A stretch of DNA of 64,000 bases from Martinezella lusitana (GTDB taxonomy: Bacteria; Pseudomonadota; Alphaproteobacteria; Rhizobiales; Rhizobiaceae): positions 62,001-126,000 of the forward strand of contig NZ_WUEY01000003.1 in the NCBI RefSeq assembly GCF_010668395.1, read 5' to 3'. Below, one piece after another: positions 24,035 through 33,348 of this stretch. Each line of letters opens with the position of its first letter. The stretch's first letter is position 1. Both the position numbers and the translations under genes were made by a program. Under the pieces are notes generated by a model. It searched no databases and was not told the origin of the DNA. It saw only the letters and a program-made list of their open reading frames with translations.

Positions 24035-25116
24035 GCGGCACCTCCCCGAACCCGCGACCAGACCAGCCGGATCTTGTAGTAGATCAGCGTGTCGCAGGAG
24101 AGCACGAAAAACAGCAGCAATCCCTGGAAGACGCTCGCCGCCTTGGCGGAAATGCCTGGCGACAATTGCGCAGCCTCGCCGCCGAGATAGGTCAGCGCCA
24201 GCACGAGGCCGGAAAGGATGGCCCCAAGCGGATTGAGGCGCGCAAGGAAGGCGACGATGATGGCGGTGAAGCCGTAGCCCGGCGAAATCGCCGGCTGCAG
24301 ATGGCCGATGGAGCCGGAGACTTCCGATATGCCGGCAAGCCCCGCCAGCGCGCCGGAGAAGAGGAAGGCGAACCAGACCATTTTCCGCGACGAGAACCCG
24401 GCAAAGCGCCCTGCTCGCCCGGACTGGCCGAGCACGGTTATCTCAAAGCCTTTCAGCGTGTATTTCATCAGGAACCAGGCGAGGATCGCCGCGATCACGG
24501 CAAAGACGATGCCCCAATGCGCGCGGCCCGAATCTTCCCATATGGCCGGCAGGACGGCCTCCGGCGGGAAGTCGATGCTCTGCGGGAAGTTATGACCCTG
24601 CGGATCGCGCCACGGCCCGCGCGATAGCCAATCCAGAAAGAGCTGCGCGATATAGACCAGCATCAGGCTCGTCAGGATCTCGTTGGTATTGAAGTGCGCC
24701 TTCAGCAAGGCCGGAATGGCGGCATAGAGCGCGCCGCCGATGGCGCCGGCAACGAGCATCAAAGGCAGCACCATCGGCGAGTGCCAATCGGTGAAGATGA
24801 TCGGGATGTAGGATCCGGCGACCGCGCCCATGGTGAACTGGCCTTCCGCGCCGATATTCCAGTTGTTGGAGCGGTAACAGAGGCAAAGGCCGACGGCGAT
24901 CAGGATCAGCGGGCCGGCCTTGATCGCCAGTTCGTGCAGCGACCAGACCTCCAGCAAAGGCTCGACGAAGAAGGCATCGAGCGCCTCGACGGGATCCTTG
25001 CCCATGATGGCGAACATGATGGTGCCGGCAATCAACGCCAGGACGAGGGCAAGCAGCGGCGACAACAAGCCGAACAGCTTTGAGACCTGCGGGCGCTTTT
25101 CGAGTTCAATGCGCAT
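24031..25116 (-). CDS. ABC transporter permease (BMP/nucleoside type), first subunit
   Basis: 361 residues. BPD_transp_2 family: SLHELAIKAGPLILIAVGLC, YRSNNWNIGAEGQFTMGAVA, LKAHFNTNEILTSLMLVYIA, VLGQSGRAGRFAGFSSRKMV (cytoplasmic coupling loop), PGYGFTAIIVAFLARLNPLG. Its GAEGQ motif matches that of nucleoside-type importers. The frame is open to 25146, but ATG 25116 (MRIELEKRPQ) gives an 11-base overlap with the end of the ATPase gene, typical of coupled ABC genes. Confidence 0.92.
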   Translation of the reverse strand: MRIELEKRPQVSKLFGLLSPLLALVLALIAGTIMFAIMGKDPVEALDAFFVEPLLEVWSLHELAIKAGPLILIAVGLCLCYRSNNWNIGAEGQFTMGAVAGSYIPIIFTDWHSPMVLPLMLVAGAIGGALYAAIPALLKAHFNTNEILTSLMLVYIAQLFLDWLSRGPWRDPQGHNFPQSIDFPPEAVLPAIWEDSGRAHWGIVFAVIAAILAWFLMKYTLKGFEITVLGQSGRAGRFAGFSSRKMVWFAFLFSGALAGLAGISEVSGSIGHLQPAISPGYGFTAIIVAFLARLNPLGAILSGLVLALTYLGGEAAQLSPGISAKAASVFQGLLLFFVLSCDTLIYYKIRLVWSRVRGGAA

Positions 25117-26680
25117 GTGCAGGCTCCGAATGCGTCTGGGATTCATTCAGGCCGCCCATCAGCAGGCCGATCTTTTCGCGGGTCAGCTCGCCGGCGGGAT
25201 AGGACGCCGACAGGCGCCCCTCCGAAATGACGGCAATGTCTGTCGCGACTTCGAAAATCTCATCGAGATCCTGGCTGATGACGAGCACGGCCGAGCCGTC
25301 GCGGGCGAGATCGACCAGAGCCTGGCGAATGCGGCTGGCAGCGCCCGCATCCACGCCCCAGGTCGGCTGATTGACGACGAGAACGCGTGGCTGCCGATCC
25401 AGTTCGCGGCCAACGATGAATTTTTGCAGATTGCCGCCGGAAAGCGCACTGGCGGCCGGGTCCTCGCCGCTCTTGCGCACATCCATGGCCGCGCAGATCC
25501 GCTTCGTCGCCTGCTTGACCGCGCCGTGCCTGATGACATTGAGGAAGCCGCCACCCAGGAACGCCTTGCGATCCGACTGGTTGCGGGCAAGCACGAGATT
25601 GTCCGACAACTTCAATGCCGATACTGCAGCGTGGCCGTGACGTTCTTCCGGCACGAAACCGGCCCCCAGCAACCGGCGCGCATTGATGCCCTTGGTGCCG
25701 ACTGCCTTGCCGCGCACCTGGATCAGATCGTCCGACACCACAGTATATTCGCCTGAAATGACATCGAACAACTCGCCCTGGCCATTTCCGGCGACACCAG
25801 CGATCGCCAGGACTTCCCCGGCGCGCACGCGCAAGGAAACATCCTTCAGCGACATGGCGAAGGGAGTACGGGCCGGCGCCGAAAGGCCGGCTACTTCCAG
25901 GAGAATGTCTCCCTTCTTGCCAAGGCCTTCATGCTGCACGCTCGCAACATCGCTGCCGACCATCATGCGGGCGAGCGATCCGGTCGTTTCCTGCCGCGGA
26001 TCGCAGGCACCCGTCACCTTGCCATGGCGCAGCACGGTGGCGCGCGAACAGATGCGCTGCACTTCCTCCAGCCGGTGGCTGATGTAGAGTACGGAACGCC
26101 CCTCATCCCTCAGCTGGAACAGCGTTTCGAAGAGACGATCGGCCTCCTGAGGCGTTAGAACGGAGGTCGGCTCATCGAGAATAATGAGCTTCGGGTTCTG
26201 CAGAAGCGCGCGAACGATTTCGATGCGCTGCCGTTCGCCTACGGAAAGATCGGCGACATGCGCGTTCGGGTCGAGCGGCAGGCCATAGGCATGCGAAAGC
26301 TTTGCAGCTTCCTCGGAAATTTTCGCAAGCGGGATATTGCTGTCGAGCGAGAGCGCTATATTTTCGGCGACAGTCAGCGCTTCGAACAAGGAAAAATGCT
26401 GGAATACCATGCCGATGCCGAGCTTGCGCGCGGTGCCCGGCGAGTCGATCGACACGGGCTGCCCCTTCCAGACGATCTGCCCATGCGACGGCTCGAGCAC
26501 GCCGAACAGCATCTTCACGAGCGTGGATTTGCCAGCACCATTCTCGCCCAAAAGAGCGTGAATTTCACCTGACTGGATTTCAAGATCGATTTCGTTGCAG
26601 GCTGCAAAACTGCCAAACAGTTTCGTCAGTTTGCGAACCGACAATAGTGCACCGGCTGCCGGCGCATCGGATGACGACAC
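25106..26680 (-). CDS. ABC transporter ATP-binding protein (tandem, sugar/nucleoside type)
   Basis: 524 residues with two ABC domains, as in RbsA/NupO-type proteins. First domain: Walker A GENGAGKST near residue 45, LSVGERQRIEIVRALL signature, LIILDEPTSVLTPQEADRLF Walker B. Second domain: degenerate Walker A GVAGNGQGELF, LSGGNLQKFIVGREL signature, VNQPTWGVDAGAASRI. Energises the two permeases downstream. Start is GTG 26680 with GAGGGG 5 bases upstream. Only 41 bases separate it from the quinone oxidoreductase stop, so read-through from pcs-qor is possible. Confidence 0.94.
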   Translation of the reverse strand: MSSSDAPAAGALLSVRKLTKLFGSFAACNEIDLEIQSGEIHALLGENGAGKSTLVKMLFGVLEPSHGQIVWKGQPVSIDSPGTARKLGIGMVFQHFSLFEALTVAENIALSLDSNIPLAKISEEAAKLSHAYGLPLDPNAHVADLSVGERQRIEIVRALLQNPKLIILDEPTSVLTPQEADRLFETLFQLRDEGRSVLYISHRLEEVQRICSRATVLRHGKVTGACDPRQETTGSLARMMVGSDVASVQHEGLGKKGDILLEVAGLSAPARTPFAMSLKDVSLRVRAGEVLAIAGVAGNGQGELFDVISGEYTVVSDDLIQVRGKAVGTKGINARRLLGAGFVPEERHGHAAVSALKLSDNLVLARNQSDRKAFLGGGFLNVIRHGAVKQATKRICAAMDVRKSGEDPAASALSGGNLQKFIVGRELDRQPRVLVVNQPTWGVDAGAASRIRQALVDLARDGSAVLVISQDLDEIFEVATDIAVISEGRLSASYPAGELTREKIGLLMGGLNESQTHSEPAHAH

Positions 26681-26721
26681 GTTCCCCTCATTTCCTTCCC
26701 ACCGTCCTGCCCTTTACGGAT

Positions 26722-27708
26722 CTATGGGATCAGTAGTGTAGTTCCACTCGTTTTCCTGGCTTCCAGATCCGCGTGCGCGCGCCCTGCATCGCTCAACGGA
26801 TAAGTCTGATGAATATTGATACGCACTTTGTTGCTTTGCACAACAGCAAATAATGCGCCGGCGCTGGCTCTCAACTCTTCTGGTGTGCCGACATAGGCGA
26901 AAAGGCTCGGACGCGTCGTGAAAAGCGAACCCTTCTGGTTGAGGATGGCCAGGCTGAAATTCTCGATCGGGCCGGACGATTGACCGAAGGTCACCCACAT
27001 GCCGCGCGGCTTCAGGCAATCGAGCGAGTGCGGAAAGGTATCCTTGCCGACCGAGTCGTAGACGACATCCACGCCCTTGCCGCCGGTAATCTCGCGGACG
27101 CGATCGGCAAAGCTGCCCTTGCTATAATCGATGACGTGGTCGTAGCCATGCGCCAATGCCAGCTCCACCTTTTCAGGCGAGCCTGCCGTTCCGATCACCG
27201 TGGCAGCACCGAGCGCCCTGGCCCATTGGCCGGCAATCAGGCCGACGCCGCCGGCAGCCGCATGAAACAGCAAGGTCGTTCCGGGGCCGACCTTGAAGGT
27301 GCGGTTCAGCAGATATTCGGCCGTCATTCCCTTCAGCATCATCGATGCCGCAGTCTCGAGCGGGATATCGTCCGGCACCTTGACCAGATGGCGGATATCG
27401 ATGTTGCGCTCGACGCTATAGGCGCCGTCGCTGCCGACATAGGCGACGCGGTCGCCCACGGCAAAATCGGTCACGCCGGGGCCGACGTCGGTGATCGTAC
27501 CCGCCGCCTCCTTGCCGAGCGGCAATGGAAACTGCGGCGCCTTGTAAAGCCCGGAACGGAAATAGACGTCTATGAAATTGAGGCCGATCGCGGCATGACG
27601 GATCTGCACCTCGCCGGCGCCCGGAGGCGGCAGATCCACCTCCTCCAGCTTCATGACATCGGGACCGCCATTTTCATGTATGCGGATGACCTTGGTCTTC
27701 TTCATCAC
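26722..27708 (-). CDS. Zinc-free quinone oxidoreductase (Qor-type MDR)
   Basis: 328 residues. NADPH-dependent quinone reductase of the medium-chain dehydrogenase superfamily: VIRIHENGGPDVMKLEEVDL start, NFIDVYFRSGLYK, LGKEAAGTITDVGPGVTDF, nucleotide loop HAAAGGVGLIAGQWARALGA and GVDVVYDSVGKDTF. The Cys ligands of zinc-binding ADHs are absent, which fits Qor. One-electron or two-electron reduction cannot be decided. It follows pcs after 9 bases, suggesting cotranscription. Confidence 0.92.
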   Translation of the reverse strand: MMKKTKVIRIHENGGPDVMKLEEVDLPPPGAGEVQIRHAAIGLNFIDVYFRSGLYKAPQFPLPLGKEAAGTITDVGPGVTDFAVGDRVAYVGSDGAYSVERNIDIRHLVKVPDDIPLETAASMMLKGMTAEYLLNRTFKVGPGTTLLFHAAAGGVGLIAGQWARALGAATVIGTAGSPEKVELALAHGYDHVIDYSKGSFADRVREITGGKGVDVVYDSVGKDTFPHSLDCLKPRGMWVTFGQSSGPIENFSLAILNQKGSLFTTRPSLFAYVGTPEELRASAGALFAVVQSNKVRINIHQTYPLSDAGRAHADLEARKTSGTTLLIP

Positions 27709-27717
27709 GCTCGATCC

Positions 27718-28443
27718 TCATTGACGCCCGAGAGACGGGAAGAACTGCAGCACGGCGCCGATACAATAGAGATAAATACCACTGACGATGAAGAGAACAA
27801 CGGCCCATTGCGGCATGACGAAATGCATCAGCAGCGAATAGATGCCAAGCGCCGACCAGAAGAGAAATATGCCGAGGTTCAGCGGCCGCAAGCGCTTGAC
27901 CCGCACGGGATGCAGGAAATTGATCGGCAGGAAGGTCAAGACGACGGAAACGCCGACGAGGACCATGGCCGTCGTTGCGCTGGCGTCGATGACGAAGAGC
28001 GTGAAAATCACCATGTTCCAGACGACCGGGAAACCGGAGAAGAAATATTCATCGGTCTTCATGCCGGTATCCGCGTAATAGATGGCGCTGGAAACCACGA
28101 TCATGCCGGCCGCGACGAAGGACCACGGCTCGCCGATCATGCCGCTTTCATAGAGCGCAAAAGCCGGCAGGAGCACATAGGTCACGTAGTCGATGATGTT
28201 GTCGAGCGTATCGCCGGACCAGTTGGGCAGGACTTCCTTGACACGAACCTTGCGGGCGATCGGCCCGTCGATGCCATCGACCAGCAGCGCCAGGCCAAGC
28301 CACCAGAACATATCGACAAACCGATGCTCGGATGCCGCGACCACCCCAAGAAAGGCGAGAAACGATCCGGATGCCGTCAATATATGAACGGAGAAAGCAC
28401 GCATCTCCGCATAAGGCACCCGCTTGTAATTGAAGATTTTCAT
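27718..28443 (-). CDS. pcs: Phosphatidylcholine synthase
   Basis: 241 residues, polytopic inner-membrane enzyme that joins choline directly to CDP-diacylglycerol, the one-step PC pathway first described in Sinorhizobium meliloti. The CDP-alcohol phosphotransferase motif is intact: DGPIARKVRV then SGDTLDNIIDYVTY, with the DG..AR...G...D...D residues. Hydrophobic segments before and after (FLAFLGVVAAS, FWWLGLALLV, FVAAGMIVVSSAIYYA, AMVLVGVSVVLTFLPI, WAVVLFIVSGIYLY) match the family. Choline for this enzyme comes from the plant host or soil. First gene of a possible pcs-qor-transporter run; divergent from the UbiH-type gene. Confidence 0.95.
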   Translation of the reverse strand: MKIFNYKRVPYAEMRAFSVHILTASGSFLAFLGVVAASEHRFVDMFWWLGLALLVDGIDGPIARKVRVKEVLPNWSGDTLDNIIDYVTYVLLPAFALYESGMIGEPWSFVAAGMIVVSSAIYYADTGMKTDEYFFSGFPVVWNMVIFTLFVIDASATTAMVLVGVSVVLTFLPINFLHPVRVKRLRPLNLGIFLFWSALGIYSLLMHFVMPQWAVVLFIVSGIYLYCIGAVLQFFPSLGRQ

Positions 28444-28653
28444 CCGCCCCGTGACTCGCCTGCTTATGCGCCTGCCCCGGCAGGCGGTTTTTCGCTAATA
28501 TGCATCCTTTGGTTTGCACCGCCAGCACAAAAGCTTCGATCCGGGCACGCTAGCGCGACTTGCTGTCATTTTCACCCGTTGCGATGTTTCATCCCATGGA
28601 TTTCAACAGGCTAAGCGCCTATTTTCAGAACCAGAGGCAATTGAGGCATCGAT

Positions 28654-29856
28654 ATGAAGCAGATTGAAGTGGCCGTTATCGGCGGTGGCCTGGCCGGCAT
28701 GACTACGGCTTTCGCGCTCGCGCGCGGCGGAAGATCCGTCGCCCTTGTCGCCGCGCCGCATAACAAAGCCGACAAGCGGACGACGGCGTTGATGGACCAA
28801 TCGATCCGCTTTCTGGAACGCCTGACATTGTGGGACAGGATCGCGCCTTCGGCGGCTGCGCTGACCACGATGCGCATTATCGACGGCACTTCGCGGCTGC
28901 TGCGGGCGCCCACCGTCTCTTTCAGATCGTCGGAAATCGGCCTGGAGGCCTTCGGCTACAACATTCCGAACGCCGTATTGCTCGATAGCCTCAGCCAGGC
29001 CATCGAATCGGAAGGCAATATCACCCGCATCGAGGCCACAGCGTCCGAAATAGTCTTCCGCGACGACGGCGTATCGATCAGCCTCGACAACAGCGATTCG
29101 ATCGATGCCGAATTCGTCGTCGGCGCCGACGGGCGCAATTCGATGGTGCGCGAGACGCTGGGGATCAAGGTGAAGGGCTGGTCCTATCCGCAATCGGCCA
29201 TGGTGCTGAATTTTGCGCACAGCTTGCCGCATCAGAACATTTCCACGGAATTTCATACGGAAAGCGGCCCGTTTACCCAGGTTCCCCTGCCCGGCAGGCG
29301 TTCCAGCCTCGTCTGGGTCCAGAAGCCGGCGGAAGCTGCCGCCAATGCAGAGAAGTCGCTCGAAGAGCTTGGCAGATTGGTCGAAGAGCGCATGCAATCG
29401 ATGCTCGGTCAGGTAAGCGTGGAGGATAGCGTGCAGGTCTGGCCGCTTTCCGGCATGACGGCTCATCGCTTTGGCAAGGGCCGTGCTGCGCTGATCGGCG
29501 AAGCAGCGCATGTGTTTCCGCCGATCGGCGCGCAGGGACTCAATCTGAGCCTGCGCGATATACTGGCGCTGTCGGAGATCCTCTGCTCACGTCCGGATCA
29601 ACCGATTCCGGCGACATCAGGCGACAGCTTCGACCGCAAGAGGCGCGCCGATATCGTCAGCCGCACGGCAAGCGTCGATCTCCTCAATCGCTCCCTGCTG
29701 TCGGACTTCTTGCCAGTACAGATGCTGCGGGCTGCGGGCCTGCATGTGCTTTCCGCCATCGCTCCGCTCCGCAATCTCGTCATGCGCGAGGGCATCGAGC
29801 CCGGCGGCAGCCTGCGCAATTTTCCGTCGATATTACGGGAAAAGCTGCGCCGGTAA
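28654..29856 (+). CDS. UbiH/UbiL-family FAD-dependent monooxygenase
   Basis: 400 residues. FAD-binding hydroxylase of the ubiquinone-biosynthesis group: GGGLAGMTTAFALARGG Rossmann loop at residues 10-26, middle VVGADGRNSMVRETLGI, and the diagnostic GEAAHVFPPIGAQGLNLSLR second FAD motif. Hydroxylates a ring position of the ubiquinone precursor; which position (UbiH, F, I or L) cannot be told from sequence alone, since alphaproteobacterial enzymes have shifted regioselectivity. It is divergent from pcs. Its last 24 bases overlap the end of the convergent AEC transporter gene. Confidence 0.88.
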   Translation: MKQIEVAVIGGGLAGMTTAFALARGGRSVALVAAPHNKADKRTTALMDQSIRFLERLTLWDRIAPSAAALTTMRIIDGTSRLLRAPTVSFRSSEIGLEAFGYNIPNAVLLDSLSQAIESEGNITRIEATASEIVFRDDGVSISLDNSDSIDAEFVVGADGRNSMVRETLGIKVKGWSYPQSAMVLNFAHSLPHQNISTEFHTESGPFTQVPLPGRRSSLVWVQKPAEAAANAEKSLEELGRLVEERMQSMLGQVSVEDSVQVWPLSGMTAHRFGKGRAALIGEAAHVFPPIGAQGLNLSLRDILALSEILCSRPDQPIPATSGDSFDRKRRADIVSRTASVDLLNRSLLSDFLPVQMLRAAGLHVLSAIAPLRNLVMREGIEPGGSLRNFPSILREKLRR

Positions 29857-30822
29857 GACGCCCGATTTTATGACATAAAGAACAAGCGAAACCGTCACCA
29901 CGGAACAGGCCGTGGTGATCAGGATGGTGGCGGAGGCTCGTTCCTGCCAGACGCCATATTGCTGGCCGATGACGAAGACATTCGTCGCTGTCGGCAGCGC
30001 TGCCAGCAATACGGCCGCCTCGATCCATATGGGATCGAAACCGCCGACAAACTGCAGAACAGCATAGACGACGAGCGGATGCAGGATGAGCTTTGCCGGC
30101 ACGATATAGCCGATCTCGACTGGAATTCGTTTCAGCGGGCGCAAGGCAAGCGTCACGCCCATGGCAAATAATGCACATGGCGCAGCCGCTTGCGCGAGAT
30201 AATTAATAAACCGCTCGAAGGCGACCGGTTGATTGAGCGAAAACGCCGCCACGAGGAAACCGAGAGCGGTCGACAGGATGAAGGGGTGCAACAGCACTTT
30301 GCGGGCGATATCCGCGGCAAGCCGCAACGGCGAACGCCTGTCTCCGCCTTCCAGCGCCATCAAGGCCGGCGCGACGATGAAATGCAGCGCATTTTCGAAG
30401 CAAACGATCAGCGCTACGGGAACGGCAGCCCTCTCGCCCAGTGCCAATAGCGCCAGGCCCGGCCCCATATAGCCTATATTGCCATAGGCGCCGGCAAAGG
30501 CCTGGATCGTGCTATCCGCCAAAGAGTTGCGACGCAGGAAACGGCCGGCCAGAAACAGCAGCAGGAAGATCGAATAGGTCGCGGCGATATCCGTGGCGAT
30601 AAAATCGATCCGCGTCAGCTGTTCGATCGGTGTCTGGGAGACGAGCTTGAAGAACAGTGCCGGCAATGCGGCATAGATGATGAATGTATTGAGCCAGCCC
30701 AGCGCCTCCGCCGGCTGCCTGGTGATGCGGGCCGCGATGTAGCCAATGAGGATCAGGCCGAAGAATGGCAGCAGCAGACCGACGATATCAGCCATGGGGG
30801 TCAGCCATCGGGCATGTTCCAT
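29833..30822 (-). CDS. AEC-family (auxin efflux carrier-type) transporter
   Basis: 329 residues, about ten membrane segments in two inverted halves: IVGLLLPFFGLILIGYIAAR at the start, WLNTFIIYAALPALFFKLVS, AYGNIGYMGPGLALLALGER, FILSTALGFLVAAF, and a second half ending with ATILITTACSVVTVSLVLYV. AEC proteins export auxins, malonate, malate or other carboxylates; the substrate is unknown. Start may be ATG 30795 (MADIVGLLLPFFG), the usual N-terminus of the family, rather than 30822; neither has a strong SD. Overlaps the UbiH-type gene tail to tail by 24 bases. Confidence 0.87.
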   Translation of the reverse strand: MEHARWLTPMADIVGLLLPFFGLILIGYIAARITRQPAEALGWLNTFIIYAALPALFFKLVSQTPIEQLTRIDFIATDIAATYSIFLLLFLAGRFLRRNSLADSTIQAFAGAYGNIGYMGPGLALLALGERAAVPVALIVCFENALHFIVAPALMALEGGDRRSPLRLAADIARKVLLHPFILSTALGFLVAAFSLNQPVAFERFINYLAQAAAPCALFAMGVTLALRPLKRIPVEIGYIVPAKLILHPLVVYAVLQFVGGFDPIWIEAAVLLAALPTATNVFVIGQQYGVWQERASATILITTACSVVTVSLVLYVIKSGVLPAQLFP

Positions 30823-30859
30823 TTTACCGAAAAAATGAGGGCGAAAGATATGGCCCGAC

Positions 30860-31609
30860 TTAGCCGATTTTCATCAGGATCGGAAAGGTCTGCTGAAACC
30901 AGATCGCCATGTCGCTGATGTAGCCGAAGATGAAGGCAAGACCGGTGAGCACCAGCAGTCCGCCCATGATCTTTTCGACCGTGCCGAGATGGCGGCGGAA
31001 GCGGGAGAGGAAGCTCATGAAGGCGCCGGAGAAGCCGGCGGCGATCCAGAAGGGAATGGCAAGCCCGAGCGAGTAGACGGCGAGCAGGCCGGCGCCGGCG
31101 CCAACCGTTTCACGCGAAGCGGCGATACCGAGGATGGCGCCAAGCACCGGGCCGATGCAGGGCGTCCACCCGAAGGCAAAGGCAAGACCCATGATGTAGG
31201 CGCCCGTCAGCGTCGCCGGCGTGCCGCCGCTTTGGAAACGCGCTTCCCGCGCCAGAAGGCCGATGCGGAAAACTCCGAGAAAATTCAGGCCCATGATGAC
31301 GATGATGAGGCCGCCGATCTTGGCGAGAATATCGAGGTGCTGGCGCAGCAGCAGGCCTATGGAAGAAGCGCCGGCGCCAAGTGCGACGAATACGGTGGCA
31401 AAACCCAAGGTGAAGAACAGTGCCGACATCAGCACATTGCCGCGAACGCTCGGCGCTGCGACTACGGCTGCGCCGCCCCGGAACTGCTCGACCGATATTC
31501 CCGCCATATAACAGAGATAGGGCGGCACAAGCGGCAGCACGCAGGGCGAAAGAAACGAAAGTGCCCCGGCAAGCAAGGCGCTCAGAAGCGAAATATCGGC
31601 AAGCGACAC
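30860..31609 (-). CDS. ccdA: CcdA-type cytochrome c biogenesis/thiol-reductant transporter
   Basis: 249 residues, six membrane segments. It carries electrons from cytoplasmic thioredoxin to periplasmic thiol-disulfide proteins. Both redox Cys are present: FLSPCVLPLVPPYLCYM in the first segment and GWTPCIGPVLGAILGIA in the fourth, with the pseudo-repeat layout of the DsbD transmembrane domain. It is the short CcdA form without periplasmic domains. Upstream of the AEC gene on the same strand by 37 bases, possibly cotranscribed, though no functional link is known. Confidence 0.93.
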   Translation of the reverse strand: MSLADISLLSALLAGALSFLSPCVLPLVPPYLCYMAGISVEQFRGGAAVVAAPSVRGNVLMSALFFTLGFATVFVALGAGASSIGLLLRQHLDILAKIGGLIIVIMGLNFLGVFRIGLLAREARFQSGGTPATLTGAYIMGLAFAFGWTPCIGPVLGAILGIAASRETVGAGAGLLAVYSLGLAIPFWIAAGFSGAFMSFLSRFRRHLGTVEKIMGGLLVLTGLAFIFGYISDMAIWFQQTFPILMKIG

Positions 31610-31882
31610 GATGGACTCCGGCTATGTCATTCCGGCTCCTTCCTAACGTCGCCAGGGTATGAAAGCCAATCACCTTTTCGAGCGGGCTTGATCGTGTTGC
31701 CTTAAAGTTGACGGAATTGAGACGGGCCTACGGATGCATAAAACCTAGGTTTTTCAAGCGTGACCAACAGCCGCAGAGCGACCTTACGAACAAATTGCTT
31801 TTGCAAAAATATTGGTTCAAGCTGCCATTGTTCGTCGAACAACGTACATTCCACCCAAATTATTTAGCGGAGGAAAAGCCCC

Positions 31883-32161
31883 ATGCGAATTGCGACTATG
31901 TTCACGACTGCAGCCTTTGCCGCGCTCTTCAGCGTAAGTGCCATGGCACAAACGGCGACCCCCAGCACCACGACAACCACAACCCCCAGCGCAACGACCG
32001 CAGCTCCCGCGGCGACCACCACGGCCAAGCCGAAAGCGATGAAGCCGGCTCAGACCGCCGTCTCCAAGGCATGTTCGACCCAGGCTGACGCCAAGGGCCT
32101 GCATGGCAAGGCGCGCGCCAAGTTCCGAAGCGACTGCAAGAAAAACGGCGGCAAGGCCTAA
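31883..32161 (+). CDS. Small exported PsiF-like protein
   Basis: 92 residues. Signal peptide (MFTTAAFAALFSVSAMA, cut near AMA-QT), then a low-complexity Thr/Ala/Pro linker and a C-terminal PsiF-type repeat with two Cys: KACSTQADAKGLHGKARAKF and SDCKKNGG. PsiF of E. coli is phosphate-starvation inducible with unknown function; only one repeat unit is present here. SD GCGGAGGAAAAG precedes ATG 31883. The 273 bases upstream contain AT-rich sequence and probably its promoter, but no convincing boxes. A long inverted repeat follows the gene. Confidence 0.78.
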   Translation: MRIATMFTTAAFAALFSVSAMAQTATPSTTTTTTPSATTAAPAATTTAKPKAMKPAQTAVSKACSTQADAKGLHGKARAKFRSDCKKNGGKA

Positions 32162-32553
32162 AAGCCGAGGCTCGTCTCAATCACCGGTCAACTTTACCGT
32201 TGAAATAACGGTAAAGTTGATCGCTGCGGCAAATTCGTCGCTCCCAACATAACCGGATGGATACACCCACGGGCAGCTTCGGAAGGCTGTTCGTTCGGCG
32301 CAGGGTGTCTATCTTTCGGCTTCTTCGCATCGATGAGCGATGCCGCTCTCCATGGCATTGCCGCGTATGTCGTTGTTTCTTTAAAGCGGATCTCACGCAT
32401 GCATGCGGTTCGCTCGTGCAACCACATGTCCCTCCGCTGTAAAATAGCGGTCGCGGCAGCGGCAATAGTTTGCAACAAACGAGACAAACGCGGGAAACCC
32501 GCTGGAATTACACCTTGTTCCTGTTCGGTCGAATCAACGGACGGAGCAGGAAA
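32162..32553. other. Gene-poor intergenic region (392 bases)
   Basis: Apart from the inverted repeat at 32189-32221, I see no gene with a plausible start and codon use in this stretch. Short open frames on both strands look like chance. A small RNA cannot be excluded by reading alone. Confidence 0.5.
32189..32221. repeat. Perfect 14-bp inverted repeat after the PsiF-like gene
   Basis: TCAACTTTACCGTT (32189-32202), 5-base loop, AACGGTAAAGTTGA (32208-32221). Unlike the terminators in this window, the stem is AT-rich and no T-run follows. It starts 28 bases after the stop codon. It may be a transcript-end hairpin or an operator. Confidence 0.6.
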
Positions 32554-32769
32554 TTGAAACCAGCCATAAATCCTCCCCCTTCAGACGCGGCAACGCATGC
32601 GCGTTATCTTGCGGCTTGTCTTTTCGCCCTCGAGCCTTCGGTCGAGAGCCTGATCGCTGCCGCAACGAAATCGGGCTGGAAACGGGATTATGTTCTTCTC
32701 GCAATCATGGCCATTGCCATGGGCGACAACGGCTCCACGGCAGCGCCGGCGCAGCCAATGCACTCTTGA
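32554..32769 (+). CDS. Small hypothetical protein
   Basis: 71 residues if begun at TTG 32554, which follows GGAGCAGGAAA. The sequence (ARYLAACLFALEPSVESLIA, ATKSGWKRDYVLLAIMAIAM) reads like a compact helical protein with a C-terminal polar tail. I do not recognise a family. The open frame extends to 32470 with less plausible sequence. Support is modest: a reasonable ribosome-binding site and sensible composition only. Confidence 0.45.
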   Translation: MKPAINPPPSDAATHARYLAACLFALEPSVESLIAAATKSGWKRDYVLLAIMAIAMGDNGSTAAPAQPMHS

Positions 32770-32844
32770 AACGGTGGCAGACCTGAGTCGCTGCACAGCA
32801 TAGAGCCACGCGTTGGGTTACGCGGCTCCCGCCTCCCACAACCT

Positions 32845-33213
32845 TCAGAGCGCCGCTGCCGCCTGACCGAAGACGAAATCAGCTTCGGTGCCATCGGTCA
32901 GCCGGACGCGGCCAGAGCCATCGAGACCGTTGGCCTGGCGTGTGGCGATGACGATGCCTTTTCGGCCATCGGAGCAGTGAACAGCCATGGAAATCGTCAC
33001 GGAGGTATCGAGCGCATCATAGGTGCCGGAACACTTGACGGTCTTGCCCTTCAGCCTCCCGGCAACCTGGAAGCTGCCGCCGGACATCGTCGCCGTGGAC
33101 GTTCCTCGCATGACGTCGCCCTTGCCGGAAATCACTGCCACGGGCACCGTTATGGCGCACGACGCAAGCGACGCCGTCGAGATGGCGACAATAGCGAACC
33201 CACTGATTTTCAT
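32845..33213 (-). CDS. Putative lipoprotein of unknown function
   Basis: 122 residues. Lipoprotein signal MKISGFAIVAISTASLASCA with lipobox LASC (Cys at residue 19). The mature part is a small beta-rich domain: GDVMRGTSTATMSGGSFQVA, KTVKCSGTYDALDTSVTISM, VHCSDGRKGIVIATRQANGL, GSGRVRLTDGTEADFVFG. Two further Cys could form a disulfide. Similar short lipoproteins occur across Rhizobiales, with no known role. The start is the first ATG after an SD-like AGGGGGATAG. Confidence 0.72.
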   Translation of the reverse strand: MKISGFAIVAISTASLASCAITVPVAVISGKGDVMRGTSTATMSGGSFQVAGRLKGKTVKCSGTYDALDTSVTISMAVHCSDGRKGIVIATRQANGLDGSGRVRLTDGTEADFVFGQAAAAL

Positions 33214-33348
33214 GAAACTATCCCCCTCAGATAGGGGAAGTTATGCACGCTGGAGGCGAACGGTCAATCCTTGCTCGCCCAAGCGGGCCGGTATCTTTTT
33301 ATCTTGCGTCAACGGCGCATGAAACCGGCAGCCCCAAATCCGGATTGC

